64,000 nucleotides of DNA, from positions 1-64,000 of the forward strand of contig JAMOTA010000038.1 of the NCBI GenBank assembly GCA_027068435.1, written 5' to 3'. A model generated the notes under the pieces. That model did not search any database. It was not told the origin of the DNA and saw nothing but the letters and a program-made list of their open reading frames with translations. This document shows positions 24,463 to 34,088 of the stretch, in pieces. Source of the stretch: Sulfurovum sp. (GTDB taxonomy: Bacteria > Campylobacterota > Campylobacteria > Campylobacterales > Sulfurovaceae). The first letter of the stretch is position 1. Every line of letters begins with the position of its first letter. The translations under genes and the position numbers were made by a program.

Positions 24463-25485
24463 ATGATGAATAGACAATGGTATTTAGAGTATGATAATGG
24501 GAAAAAGTATGGTCCTATATCTACAAGTGATGCAGTAGAATTTGTAAGTCAAGATAGACATGGGTATGCATGGAGAGATGGTTTTGCAGATTGGAAAGCC
24601 ATATCAGAAGTAGCAGAACTTAACAGTGAAGCAGGTGTTATGGCACCACCATCACGTATGACACTTGGTAAACTCAATCAGACAGATGAGATTGATTATG
24701 AAATCTTTGGTGAAGATATACAGTATGTAGAGATAGAGCTTGACCCTCAAGAGAGTGTAGTCTCAGAAGCTGGGGCTATGATGTTTAAAGATAGTCATAT
24801 TGTTATGGATACAGTATTTGGTGATGGCTCCTCTTCCAAAGAGAATACAGGTTCTTTAATGGATAAGCTTATGGGAGCAGGTAAACGACTTATTACGGGT
24901 GAGAGTCTTTTTACTACAGTATTTACTCATCAAGGACAAGGTAAAGCAGTAGTTGCATTTGGAGCTCCTTATCCAGGTAGGATTATCCCAGTAGATTTAA
25001 AAGAGCTTGGTGGTACTCTTATTTGTCAAAAAGATTGTTTTTTATGTGCAGCAAAGGGTGTCTCTATAGGGATACATTTTCAAAAGAAAATTTTAACAGG
25101 ACTCTTTGGTGGAGAGGGTTTCATTATGCAGAAGCTTGAGGGTGATGGTATGGCATTTATTCATGCAGGAGGGATGCTTAAAGAGATTAACTTAAAAGAG
25201 GGTGAGATTTTACATCTTGATACAGGATGTCTGGTTGCTATGGAACCACATGTTCAGTTTGACATAGAACAAGCTGGAGGTATTAAAACAGGTTTGTTTG
25301 GTGGGGAAGGGTTCTTCTTTGCAAAGCTTAGAGGACCAGGAAAGATATGGATACAGTCATTACCATTCTCAAGACTTGCAGGACGTATGTTAGCAGCAGC
25401 TCCTCAAGGTGGTGGTTCAGACAAAGGTGAAGGTTCTGCTTTAGGTATGTTAGGTGACTTAGCAATGGGTGATAGATTTAATTAA
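24463..25485 (+). CDS. GYF_2-AIM24 domain fusion protein
   Basis: A 340-residue protein with two parts. Residues about 3-52 (WYLEYDNGKKYGPIS ... DWKAISE) match the GYF_2 domain, a small peptide- or membrane-interaction module. Residues about 70-320 match the AIM24/TIGR00266 family of beta-sandwich proteins, with repeated glycine-rich TGLFGGEGF motifs (two copies, near 205 and 275). AIM24 helps organise mitochondrial inner membrane complexes in yeast; the bacterial role is not settled. It precedes a TMEM43-like gene by 10 bases and they are clearly one operon. Confidence 0.82.
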   Translation: MMNRQWYLEYDNGKKYGPISTSDAVEFVSQDRHGYAWRDGFADWKAISEVAELNSEAGVMAPPSRMTLGKLNQTDEIDYEIFGEDIQYVEIELDPQESVVSEAGAMMFKDSHIVMDTVFGDGSSSKENTGSLMDKLMGAGKRLITGESLFTTVFTHQGQGKAVVAFGAPYPGRIIPVDLKELGGTLICQKDCFLCAAKGVSIGIHFQKKILTGLFGGEGFIMQKLEGDGMAFIHAGGMLKEINLKEGEILHLDTGCLVAMEPHVQFDIEQAGGIKTGLFGGEGFFFAKLRGPGKIWIQSLPFSRLAGRMLAAAPQGGGSDKGEGSALGMLGDLAMGDRFN

Positions 25486-25495
25486 GGAGTAAGAG

Positions 25496-26719
25496 ATGGA
25501 TCAGTTTACCGAGACAACACGAACAAGTTATGGGCAAAATATAGGTAACTCTTTTAAGGGTATATTAGTTGGCATAGTATTTATCATCGGTTCTATCGTT
25601 TTATTATGGTGGAATGAAGGAAGAAGTGTAGAACAAGCAACAGCACTAGCAGAGATGCAAGAGAATATTATTACTCTTCCTGATACAAAGTATGATATTA
25701 AAAATGAAAATAAAGCAGTTTTACTACAAGGAATGGTAAAGCCTCTAAGTGAAGTGATTGACCCAGAATTTGGAGTAATATCAGAGGGGTTAGTTTTACG
25801 AAAACATGTAGAGATGTATCAATGGAAAGAGAACAGTAGTAGTAAAACTGAAGAGAAGTTAGGTGGTTCTACAGAGACAGTGACTACTTATAGTTATGTA
25901 AAAGAGTGGTCATCATGGCAGATAGATTCTTCTTCTTTTAAGCACCCTTCAGATCATCAAAATCCAATGATGACACATAAAAGTGAAACATTTGTAACTG
26001 ATGCACAGTTAGGTGATTACCATTTAGATACAAATATAGTAAGCCGTATAGGTGCATCTGAGATATATCATGGTTTAGCAACAATGCCAGATAAAATAGG
26101 TATAGCTACAAATTATAAAAGTTATCTATATATAGGGTTTAGTCCACAAAATCCAACTATTGGTGATATTAAGATTAGTTATACGTATTCTCCTGCAGCA
26201 GAATATACTTTTGCAGCAAAATCTTTTAATAAAACCCTTGTACCGTATGTAACACAAAATGGTAAATCTTTTGTATTTGTACGTAGTGGAAGAGTTACAG
26301 CAGTAACTATTTTTCAAGAGGAGTTAGATGCAAATAGTGTTTTAACATGGATACTTAGAGGTGTTGGACTGCTTATTATGTTTATAGGTTTTACAATGAT
26401 AATGGGACCATTAGCGACTATTGCAAAAGTTGTACCAATGTTTGGTTCTTTAGTAGGAGGAGTAACGGGTATTATCGCTGGGGTACTTACGCTTATTTTA
26501 GGTTCAGTTGTTATAGCATTGGCTTGGTTTGGTTCAAGACCACTACTCTCTTTGGGCATTTTAGCAGTAGGTGTAGGTATAGCTGTAGTCATGGCAAAAC
26601 TTGGGAAGAGAAAAGGTGAAGAACCTGTACATGCGAGTACAGCTTCAACACCACCGCCAAGAGAAAATGATGCAACACCACCTCCACGTAGTGATGCAAC
26701 TCCTCCACCAAGAACTTAG
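25496..26719 (+). CDS. TMEM43/LUMA-family membrane protein
   Basis: A 407-residue protein with an N-terminal membrane segment (about 21-39, ending WWNEGRS, a hallmark of the family), a long extracytoplasmic region (about 45-275), then three or four C-terminal membrane segments (about 285-370), and a proline-rich tail with three TPPPR repeats. TMEM43 proteins are found from bacteria to humans; the bacterial function is not known. The nearby AIM24-domain gene suggests a membrane-organising role. Confidence 0.8.
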   Translation: MDQFTETTRTSYGQNIGNSFKGILVGIVFIIGSIVLLWWNEGRSVEQATALAEMQENIITLPDTKYDIKNENKAVLLQGMVKPLSEVIDPEFGVISEGLVLRKHVEMYQWKENSSSKTEEKLGGSTETVTTYSYVKEWSSWQIDSSSFKHPSDHQNPMMTHKSETFVTDAQLGDYHLDTNIVSRIGASEIYHGLATMPDKIGIATNYKSYLYIGFSPQNPTIGDIKISYTYSPAAEYTFAAKSFNKTLVPYVTQNGKSFVFVRSGRVTAVTIFQEELDANSVLTWILRGVGLLIMFIGFTMIMGPLATIAKVVPMFGSLVGGVTGIIAGVLTLILGSVVIALAWFGSRPLLSLGILAVGVGIAVVMAKLGKRKGEEPVHASTASTPPPRENDATPPPRSDATPPPRT

Positions 26720-26723
26720 AGTA

Positions 26724-26969
26724 ATGAAAAAATTTATAAGCGTAGGATGTATATTCATGTTGTCATGGAGTCTTTTAACGGCTCGTGACTTTAGTACCAA
26801 AGTTTTATTGGGTAAAAATGCTACACATGGTGATGGCTCAGGAGACTTAGTCTATGCACTTGAAATAGACTATATAAAAGAGGGAAAAAGAAAAACATAA
26901 GTGTTAACTATCATACAACAAGCAGATGCAAAAGGGTATGATGCCGGGGCTATTAAACTTGCAAATTAA
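26724..26969 (+). pseudogene. Small secreted protein gene with an in-frame stop
   Basis: An ATG 2 bases after the TMEM43-like stop opens a 58-codon frame with a signal peptide (MKKFISVGCIFMLSWSLLTA) ending at TAA 26898-26900. The same frame then reads on without a break for 22 codons (starting GTG, VLTIIQQADAKGYDAGAIKL) to TAA at 26967-26969. Either the gene is a 58-residue protein or a longer one was broken by a nonsense change. No family is recognised. Confidence 0.4.
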
Positions 26970-26981
26970 GGAATGTAAATA

Positions 26982-27446
26982 ATGAAAAAACTACTATTAG
27001 TATTTATACTACTCACTTTGTCAATTGTAGGAGATGAGGCTAAATGTTGGGGCTATAACTCGAGTAAATTTATGGTAACTGACAGTAAGGCTAAAGAGTT
27101 AAAGCCAGTGGAGTGGGTTTATCTTATGAGTTTAGGAGAGATAGCAGAAAGAAAAGATATTGTATTAGTTACTAAAGTATCAGGGCGTATTTTTCGTCAT
27201 AACTATATTGATTGTCATAAAAAAGTAGATGGTTTTACATGTGGTGGGGAGTGTGATTCAGGACACTTTATGTTAAACAATCAAATGCATTTAAAGTTAG
27301 ATAGCATTAGTTTTACAGATGATAGTAGTAGTGAAGGGGTAGTGTTAACTGCTATGATACTCCCTAAAGATAAAAAATCATGGCTCAAAGCTAATGCAAT
27401 GAGTTGTCCTAAAGATGTCATTGAAGATTTAGAGATTGAAAAGTAG
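26982..27446 (+). CDS. Secreted hypothetical protein, 154 residues
   Basis: The N terminus is a Sec signal peptide (about 1-18), and the mature part has Cys residues in AKCWGY, YIDCHKK, FTCGGECDSG and AMSCPKD that could form disulfides in the periplasm. I do not recognise a domain. It follows the AIM24-TMEM43 genes with an AAGGAATG ribosome site and its stop lies inside a terminator hairpin. Confidence 0.65.
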   Translation: MKKLLLVFILLTLSIVGDEAKCWGYNSSKFMVTDSKAKELKPVEWVYLMSLGEIAERKDIVLVTKVSGRIFRHNYIDCHKKVDGFTCGGECDSGHFMLNNQMHLKLDSISFTDDSSSEGVVLTAMILPKDKKSWLKANAMSCPKDVIEDLEIEK

Positions 27447-27465
27447 GAGTTATTATCTCCTACTT
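27441..27465 (+). terminator. Terminator overlapping the stop of the secreted protein
   Basis: A perfect 9-bp stem AAGTAGGAG / CTCCTACTT with a 7-base loop, spanning the TAG stop at 27444-27446. Confidence 0.7.
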
Positions 27466-27580
27466 ACATCAATATAATTTAATGATATATTAATTTAAGT
27501 ATTAATGATTTATCTAAGATAATTTTACTCTGATTTTAATTATTCTCATCTCTTCTAAATTTAACAATTTTCTCTCTTTA

Positions 27581-27623
27581 TTGATACAAATCATCTTTAT
27601 TTTATTGTTATTTATGATAAAAT
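27581..27623 (+). promoter_or_regulatory. FNR/CRP-family site and -10 box of the nap operon
   Basis: TTGAT-ACAA-ATCAT (27581-27594) differs from the FNR consensus at one base. A -10-like TAAAAT at 27618-27623 (with TATGAT overlapping just upstream) puts the site near -41.5. The leader after it carries two related inverted segments near 27643-27657 and 27664-27677 (GTTC...GAAC), of unknown role. Confidence 0.65.
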
Positions 27624-27717
27624 TGATTTGATTGTCTTATAGAGTTCCCTGAAGAACAGCTAGAGTTCTTCTGAGAACTTTTATGCAATCAAAAAACAAT
27701 TTTCAAAAGGAAGTAAT

Positions 27718-30579
27718 ATGGCTTTAAATAGAAGAGAATTTCTTAAAAGTGCAGCAGCAGCAACAGCAGCTAGTGCAGTAGGAATTGCTGTTCCCTCTAA
27801 CTTAAGTGCAGCAGCAACTGATGCACAAAAAGAGTGGAGATGGGATAAAGCAGCATGTAGATTCTGTGGTACTGGTTGTGGGATTATGCTTGCAACAAAA
27901 GGTGGTAAAATTGTAGCGGTTAAGGGTGATCCTGCCGCTCCTGTAAATAGAGGTCTTAACTGTATCAAGGGTTACTTTAATGCAAAAATCATGTATGGTG
28001 CAGATAGACTTAAAACTCCATTACTTCGTATGAATGACAAAGGTGAGTTTGATAAGCATGGTAAATTTAAACCTGTTTCTTGGAAGCGTGCCTTTGATGA
28101 AATGGAAACACATGCAAAAAAAGCACTTAAAGCAAGTGGACCAGAAGGTGTAGCAGTATTTGCATCAGGTCAATACACTGTTATGGAAGGGTATGCAGCT
28201 CAAAAAGTAATGAAAGCTGGATTCCGTTCAAATGCTATTGATCCAAATGCACGTCACTGTATGGCATCAGCTGTTGTTGGTTTCTACCAAACATTTGGTG
28301 TAGATGAGCCATCAGGTTGTTATGATGATATCGAGATTACAGATACTATCGTTACTTGGGGTTCAAACATGGCAGAGATGCACCCAATTCTTTGGTCAAG
28401 AGTATCAGATAGAAAACTCTCTAATCCAGATAAAGTAAAAATTGTTAACATCCAAACATATACACATAGAACATGTGATATTGGTGATATCAATATTATC
28501 TTCTCTCCAAATACTGACCTTGCATTATGGAACTATATTGCACGTGAAATCGTAATGAGAGATGAAGCAGAAAAAATTATTGATTGGGATTTCGTTAAGA
28601 AAAACATCGTCTTTACAGCAGGACCAGTAAATATTGGTTATGGTTTAAGAAGATCAGGCGAAAAATCAATTACTCCTGTGAATAAAGATGGATCAGCTGG
28701 TAAATATACTGCTCTTGAAATGGAAATCATTGATAAAGAGATGAAAACAACTGTTTCTGAAAAAGAGGGACCTTCACTTGAGCCATTTGGTTACAAAGCA
28801 GGTGATGAAATGAACCACACTTCAGGTACATTGAAGCACTGGCATATCTCTTTTGATGAGTACAAAAAATCGTTAGAGCCATATACATTAGAATATACAG
28901 CTAAAATCACTAAAGGTGATCCAAATGAAGATATTGAAGAGTTTAAGAAAAAACTTCAAGGTCTTGCTGACTTATACATTGAAAAAGGAAGAAAAGTAGT
29001 TTCATTCTGGACAATGGGTATGAACCAACATACACGTGGGACATGGGTAAATACGCTTTCTTACAATGTTCACTTCTTACTTAACAAACAAGCATTACCA
29101 GGAAATGGCGCGTTCTCACTTACAGGACAACCTTCAGCATGTGGTACAGCTAGAGAAGTTGGTACATTCTGTCACAGACTTCCAGCAGATATGATGGTTA
29201 AAAACCCTAAACACAGAGCAAAAGCTGAAAAAATTTGGGGAATCCCAGCGGGTACATTGAACCCAGTAGGTAACCAACACATTATGAAAATCCATAGAGA
29301 TATTGAAGATGGTGTTGTGAAATTTGCATGGGTAAATGTTTGTAACCCTTACCAAGATTCAGCATCAGCATCTCACTGGATTAAAGCAGCTCGTGAAATG
29401 GATAACTTTATCGTTACTTCAGATGGATACCCTGGTATTTCAGCAAAAGTTTCTGACCTTGTTTTACCATCAGCGATGATTTATGAAAAATGGGGAGCAT
29501 ATGGAAATGCTGAAAGACGTACACAACACTGGAGACAACAAGTTCTTCCTGTAGGTGATGCGATGTCAGATACATGGCAGTGGATGGAATTTGCTAAAAG
29601 ATTTACAGTTAAAGATCTTTGGGGTGAGCAACCTCTTCGTGGTAAAAACAAAGATGGTTCTCCTAAGAAACTTCCAAATGTTATTGCAGATGCTATTAAA
29701 ATGGGATATAAAGAAGATACAACTATGTATGATATTCTTTTTGCCAACGAAAAAGGTAAATCATATAAAATTGATATGACTAAATTCCCTCAAAAAGGTT
29801 ATGATAACTCTGATTGTAATGGAGATAGCCGTAAAGTTATAGGTGGAGATGATAAAGAGGCTAAAGGTTGTGGATTTATGGTTCATGAGTACCTCTTTGA
29901 AGAGTATGCATCATTTGGTAGAGGGCATGGACACGATCTTGCTCCATTTGAAGTGTATCACAAAGTACGTGGACTTAAATGGCCAGTTGTTGATGGTAAA
30001 GAGACACAGTGGAGATTTAATGCTAAATATGACCCATATGCTGCAAAAGCTGTTAAAGAGTCTGGAAACGGTTCAACACATGCATTCTATGGTACATTGG
30101 CGAAAAACCTTTTACAAGGTAGCTTAAAAGGTCCAGATGCAAAACTTGGTAAGAAGAAATTGAAAGATAAAGCAAAAATCTTTGCTAGACCTTACATGGA
30201 TCCTCCAGAAATGCCAGATAAAAATTACGATACTTGGTTATGTACAGGTAGAGTTCTTGAACACTGGCATTCAGGTACAATGACAATGAGAGTTCCTGAG
30301 CTTTTCAGAGCGGTACCAGAAGCACTTTGTTATATTCACCCAGCTGATGCAAAAGAGAAAGGTCTTAAACGTGGCGAGCTTGCATGGGTTGAGTCAAGAA
30401 GAGGTAAAGTAAAAGCTAGAGTTGAGACAAGAGGACGTAATAGACCTGCTCAAGGATTAGTATTTGTACCTTGGTTTGATGAAAAAGTATTTATCAATAA
30501 AGTATGTCTTGATGCTACTTGTCCGATGTCTAAACAGACTGACTACAAGAAGTGTGCAGTTAAAATCTACAAGGCGTAA
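27718..30579 (+). CDS. napA: Periplasmic nitrate reductase catalytic subunit NapA
   Basis: Reduces nitrate to nitrite in the periplasm using a Mo-bis-MGD cofactor and one [4Fe-4S] cluster. A Tat signal is at the start (NRREFLK). The cluster Cys are C47, C50, C54 and C82 (CRFCGTGC, then CIKG), and the Mo ligand Cys is C181 in ARHCMASAV. The length of 953 residues matches the long NapA of Campylobacterota. It heads the operon napA-G-H-B-F-x-L-D with an AAGGAAG ribosome site. Confidence 0.97.
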   Translation: MALNRREFLKSAAAATAASAVGIAVPSNLSAAATDAQKEWRWDKAACRFCGTGCGIMLATKGGKIVAVKGDPAAPVNRGLNCIKGYFNAKIMYGADRLKTPLLRMNDKGEFDKHGKFKPVSWKRAFDEMETHAKKALKASGPEGVAVFASGQYTVMEGYAAQKVMKAGFRSNAIDPNARHCMASAVVGFYQTFGVDEPSGCYDDIEITDTIVTWGSNMAEMHPILWSRVSDRKLSNPDKVKIVNIQTYTHRTCDIGDINIIFSPNTDLALWNYIAREIVMRDEAEKIIDWDFVKKNIVFTAGPVNIGYGLRRSGEKSITPVNKDGSAGKYTALEMEIIDKEMKTTVSEKEGPSLEPFGYKAGDEMNHTSGTLKHWHISFDEYKKSLEPYTLEYTAKITKGDPNEDIEEFKKKLQGLADLYIEKGRKVVSFWTMGMNQHTRGTWVNTLSYNVHFLLNKQALPGNGAFSLTGQPSACGTAREVGTFCHRLPADMMVKNPKHRAKAEKIWGIPAGTLNPVGNQHIMKIHRDIEDGVVKFAWVNVCNPYQDSASASHWIKAAREMDNFIVTSDGYPGISAKVSDLVLPSAMIYEKWGAYGNAERRTQHWRQQVLPVGDAMSDTWQWMEFAKRFTVKDLWGEQPLRGKNKDGSPKKLPNVIADAIKMGYKEDTTMYDILFANEKGKSYKIDMTKFPQKGYDNSDCNGDSRKVIGGDDKEAKGCGFMVHEYLFEEYASFGRGHGHDLAPFEVYHKVRGLKWPVVDGKETQWRFNAKYDPYAAKAVKESGNGSTHAFYGTLAKNLLQGSLKGPDAKLGKKKLKDKAKIFARPYMDPPEMPDKNYDTWLCTGRVLEHWHSGTMTMRVPELFRAVPEALCYIHPADAKEKGLKRGELAWVESRRGKVKARVETRGRNRPAQGLVFVPWFDEKVFINKVCLDATCPMSKQTDYKKCAVKIYKA

Positions 30580-30583
30580 TTAA

Positions 30584-31408
30584 ATGGCAAACTCTAACAA
30601 CAACAGACGAAAGTTTTTTGCGACGACTCTTCAAAGCGTAGGTTTAACGGCTCTTGGTGGATTGTTGTGGAGTGGTTATAGTGATGAAGTAAAAGCTTCA
30701 CCACTAGTGCTTAGACCCCCTGGAGCATTGCCTGAAGAGGATTTTCTTAAGGCGTGTATTAAGTGTGGACTTTGTGCTGAAGCGTGTGTAAACCGTGATA
30801 GCAATAAAAATAGAGATGGTAGTAACAGACCAGGGACACTTCAAATGGCAAAAGGTGGAGACCATCGTATGATTGGTACACCATTTTTTGTACCAACTGA
30901 AGTTCCATGTTATATGTGTGATGACATTCCTTGTGTGCCAGTTTGTCCATCAGGTGCTTTAGATATGCCAAGCCTTTTAAATAAAGAGGAAGAACTTGAT
31001 ATTAATAAAGCCAAAATGGGTCTAGCTGTGGTACATAAAGAGTCTTGTATCGCCTTTTGGGGCATACAATGTGATGCATGTTACAGAGCTTGTCCTCTTT
31101 TAGATGAAGCTATCACTTTAGAGTATCATAAAAATGAGCGGACAGGAAAACATGCATTTTTGCTTCCTATTGTTCATTCTGATGTCTGTACGGGTTGTGG
31201 ACTCTGTGAGAAAGCATGTGTAACAGAGAAACCAGCTATTTTTGTACTGCCTATAGAACACTCTACAGGAAGAGCAGGTTCTCACTATGTTAAAGGTTGG
31301 GATAAAAAAGATCAAGAACGTGTAAAAGATGCAAAAGAGATACATACCAAAAATGAGCGAAGTGAAAAAGAGGCTTCTGATTATCTTAATATGGAGGTAG
31401 AGTACTAA
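30584..31408 (+). CDS. napG: Ferredoxin-type quinol dehydrogenase subunit NapG
   Basis: Periplasmic iron-sulfur protein that, with NapH, passes electrons from menaquinol towards NapB/NapA. It carries a Tat-like start (NRRKFF) and four [4Fe-4S] motifs, visible as CIKCGLCAEAC, CYMCDDIPCVPVCP, CDACYRACP and CTGCGLCEKAC. The 274-residue protein begins 4 bases after napA and its stop overlaps the napH start. There is no napC in the cluster, as in other Campylobacterota, so NapGH is the likely electron entry. Confidence 0.95.
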   Translation: MANSNNNRRKFFATTLQSVGLTALGGLLWSGYSDEVKASPLVLRPPGALPEEDFLKACIKCGLCAEACVNRDSNKNRDGSNRPGTLQMAKGGDHRMIGTPFFVPTEVPCYMCDDIPCVPVCPSGALDMPSLLNKEEELDINKAKMGLAVVHKESCIAFWGIQCDACYRACPLLDEAITLEYHKNERTGKHAFLLPIVHSDVCTGCGLCEKACVTEKPAIFVLPIEHSTGRAGSHYVKGWDKKDQERVKDAKEIHTKNERSEKEASDYLNMEVEY

Positions 31409-32211
31409 TGAGTAATATAAAGTATTTACTTTTAAGACGGATAACGCAGATAGGACTTTTAGTGCTTTATTTTGCTGCAAATGCTTACGGATGGCATATT
31501 TTAGAGGGTACTTTTGGTGCTTCTATTATTTTTGGAATTATTCCATTAGCTGATCCATATACAACATTGCAGGTTCTTGCTACAGGGTTTGTTTTAGGCG
31601 CAGATGTACTTTTGGGTGCATTGCTTATTGTACTATTTTACATGATAGTAGGTGGTAGAGCTTTTTGTTCTTGGGTATGTCCTATTAACATGGTGACAGA
31701 CTTAGCTAACTGGTTAAGACGTAAACTTAAGTTAGATAAAGAAGAGGTAAATTACCGTTTTCTTAAAAGAAACACACGTTACTGGATAATGATTTTAGGT
31801 GTTATTGTCTCTGCAGTAGTAGGTGTTGCAGCATTTGAAATTTTAAGTCCAATCACGATTATGCAAAGAGGTATTATTTTTGGATTTGGTGCAGGGGTTT
31901 CTGTAATCTTTGCTATTTTCCTTTTTGACCTCTTTGGTGTTAAAAATGGTTGGTGTGGGCATTTATGTCCTCTAGGTGCTGCATACTCAATTATTGGTCA
32001 AAGTAGTATTATCAGAGTGAAGCATGACCATGAAGCGTGTACAGCATGTATGAAATGTAAAGTAGTATGTCCTGAAAATCAGGTTTTACACATGATAGAT
32101 AAAGAGAGTATTTCCGTTACAGATGGAGAGTGTACCAATTGTGGTCGCTGTATAGATGTCTGTGATGATGATGCTTTAGAGTTTAGTATTCGTTCTTTTG
32201 CTAAGAGATAA
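31408..32211 (+). CDS. napH: Membrane quinol dehydrogenase subunit NapH
   Basis: Inner-membrane iron-sulfur protein of 267 residues with four membrane segments (about 10-35, 60-85, 125-150, 160-185), the CP motifs SWVCPINM and HLCPLGA typical of the NapH/NosR family, and two cytoplasmic [4Fe-4S] sites CTACMKCKVVCP and CTNCGRCIDVC. It takes electrons from menaquinol with NapG. Confidence 0.95.
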   Translation: MSNIKYLLLRRITQIGLLVLYFAANAYGWHILEGTFGASIIFGIIPLADPYTTLQVLATGFVLGADVLLGALLIVLFYMIVGGRAFCSWVCPINMVTDLANWLRRKLKLDKEEVNYRFLKRNTRYWIMILGVIVSAVVGVAAFEILSPITIMQRGIIFGFGAGVSVIFAIFLFDLFGVKNGWCGHLCPLGAAYSIIGQSSIIRVKHDHEACTACMKCKVVCPENQVLHMIDKESISVTDGECTNCGRCIDVCDDDALEFSIRSFAKR

Positions 32212-32272
32212 ATTTTAAGCAAAAAATGAAACTTTAATTAAATAGAAGATAGACAAGATTAAAGGAGAAGAA

Positions 32273-33217
32273 ATGACAAAAGTTATAAAAGTAATTGCGT
32301 TAGGTTCACTACTTGCTTCATCAGCAGTATATGCTGCAAGTACAGCAGGATGTGTAGGGTGCCATGGTGCAAGCTTTGAAAAAGCAGCAATGGGTAAGTC
32401 AAAAATTGTTAAAGATATGAATAAAGCAGATATTGTAACAGCACTTAAAGGGTATAAAGATGGCTCTTACGGTGGAGCAATGAAAGGCTTAATGAAAGGT
32501 CAAGTTGCAAAATTATCTGATGCAGATATCGCAGCAATTGCAGCATCTATTAAAGGTGGTGGAACAGCAGTAACAGCAGCACCAGTTGCAAAAAAAGAAA
32601 TTATTGATATCAATGCTAAAATGAGAGATGCAAAAAGATTAGATAAAGAAGATTTAGGAAACAAAAAAGTAGTTTCTGAATTGACTTTAGGTCTTAGACA
32701 AACAGATCTTTACAGTGAAGAATCAGAAACTGAAGGTACAAAAGCAGATTATAGTAGACCAGCACCAGGGCAGTCAACAAAGTTTGAAAGAGCATTTGTT
32801 AATGCACCACCTATGATTCCTCACTCAGTAGAAGGACTACTTCCTATTAAACAGAACAATAACCAGTGTATTGGTTGTCATATGCCAGAAGCTGCAAAAG
32901 CAATGGGTGCAACACCAATCCCAACTTCACACTTTACAAACTATAGACCAACAACGGTTCTTAAAGATGGGGAGTTAGTAAAAGAGGGGAAAACTGTAGG
33001 TATGAACGGGCAATTAGGTAATGTAGGTGATATTAAAATTGCAAAAGCAAAAAAGACAGATCATCTTTACCAAGGTAGATTTAACTGTTCACAATGTCAT
33101 GCACCACAAGCTAAGATAGATACTCTAGTAGGAAATACTTTCCAATCAGATGGTCTTACAGATGAACTAAAATCTAGTTCAAATCTTATTGATGTAATTA
33201 ATGAGGGTGTAAAATAG
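32273..33217 (+). CDS. napB: Triheme NapB: cytochrome c domain fused to diheme NapB
   Basis: Electron-transfer subunit that reduces NapA. It has a signal peptide (about 1-21) and three heme c motifs: CVGCH (27-31), CIGCH (199-203) and CSQCH (272-276). The last two form the normal NapB core, including MIPHSVEGL (about 181) and the HFTNYRPT histidine region. The first belongs to an extra N-terminal class I cytochrome domain (about 22-95, with Met near 74 before LSDADIAAIA), joined by an Ala/Val linker. Usual NapB is about 150-200 residues; this one has 314. The 62-base gap before it has no clear promoter. Confidence 0.9.
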   Translation: MTKVIKVIALGSLLASSAVYAASTAGCVGCHGASFEKAAMGKSKIVKDMNKADIVTALKGYKDGSYGGAMKGLMKGQVAKLSDADIAAIAASIKGGGTAVTAAPVAKKEIIDINAKMRDAKRLDKEDLGNKKVVSELTLGLRQTDLYSEESETEGTKADYSRPAPGQSTKFERAFVNAPPMIPHSVEGLLPIKQNNNQCIGCHMPEAAKAMGATPIPTSHFTNYRPTTVLKDGELVKEGKTVGMNGQLGNVGDIKIAKAKKTDHLYQGRFNCSQCHAPQAKIDTLVGNTFQSDGLTDELKSSSNLIDVINEGVK

Positions 33218-33750
33218 TGGCAAGTAGAAGAGATTTTTTTAAATCTTTTACTCAACCATTAAGTCGTACTAAAGAGGAGTCTCTCCTCTTAGTAAGACCA
33301 CCTTATGGTGAGTCAGAATCTCTTTTTCAGAGTAAGTGTCCCTCTTGTGAAAGTAAGAGTTGTGTCACTTCTTGTGATGAAAAGATTATATTTATCTCAG
33401 ATGATGGTACCCCCACACTCTCTTTTAAGGTAAATGGGTGTACTTTCTGTGATGAGTGTGCAAACGCTTGTAATGAAGGGGTTCTTTCACTTGAAAATAG
33501 CGAAACAAGTGAGACATTAAATACTATATTTCGTATCTCTTTAGAGAGTTGTGTGGCACACCATGGTGTGATATGCTCTTCATGTAAAGAACCATGTATA
33601 GATAATGCTATACTTTTTAATGGTATGTTTGCTCCAGTGATAGACGATGATAAATGCACAGGGTGTGGTTTTTGTATGGCACGTTGTCCAACACAAGCCA
33701 TAAGTTACCACGCCTTTAAAATAGAAAATGATGAAAAAGAGGAGAGTTAA
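33217..33750 (+). CDS. napF: Ferredoxin-type protein NapF
   Basis: Iron-sulfur protein thought to act in the cytoplasm on NapA maturation. Four Cys clusters are visible, ending in CTGCGFCMARCP. The GTG start overlaps the stop of napB, with a GAGGG ribosome site 9 bases upstream. It has 177 residues and a twin-Arg-like start ASRRDFFKSF. Confidence 0.92.
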   Translation: MASRRDFFKSFTQPLSRTKEESLLLVRPPYGESESLFQSKCPSCESKSCVTSCDEKIIFISDDGTPTLSFKVNGCTFCDECANACNEGVLSLENSETSETLNTIFRISLESCVAHHGVICSSCKEPCIDNAILFNGMFAPVIDDDKCTGCGFCMARCPTQAISYHAFKIENDEKEES

Positions 33751-34088
33751 TGACCTTAGCACAAGAATACCCAAAACTTTTTGCTAACTTTGAAGATAAA
33801 GAGTTAGAGTTAAGACATCTGTTAAGTATAGATGAAAATTATGAAGATTTTGATTCTGAAGAGTATGAGTTTGATTTTGAAGAGTACAACTACGTAATCT
33901 ACATTGCAGAGAGTATTCAAAATGTTATAGGAAGAGATAATATGGAAGAGTTGATGGTCAAGCTTCATGATAATGATGCTTTTGAAAATTTTTTAGCAAC
34001 AGATATAGATATTTATGGAGTTAAATCTAACTTAACTAAAGAAGAGATTTCTACACTTATCATTAGTCAAGTTGAGGATATAGTATGA
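33750..34088 (+). CDS. Acidic hypothetical protein inside the nap operon
   Basis: A 112-residue, strongly acidic protein (for example DFDSEEYEFDFEEYNY) with no signal peptide and no Cys. Its start overlaps the stop of napF and its end overlaps the start of napL, so it is surely co-translated. It is not NapD, which is found further on. An assembly or chaperone role would fit the acidic, cytoplasmic character but is only inferred. Confidence 0.7.
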   Translation: MTLAQEYPKLFANFEDKELELRHLLSIDENYEDFDSEEYEFDFEEYNYVIYIAESIQNVIGRDNMEELMVKLHDNDAFENFLATDIDIYGVKSNLTKEEISTLIISQVEDIV

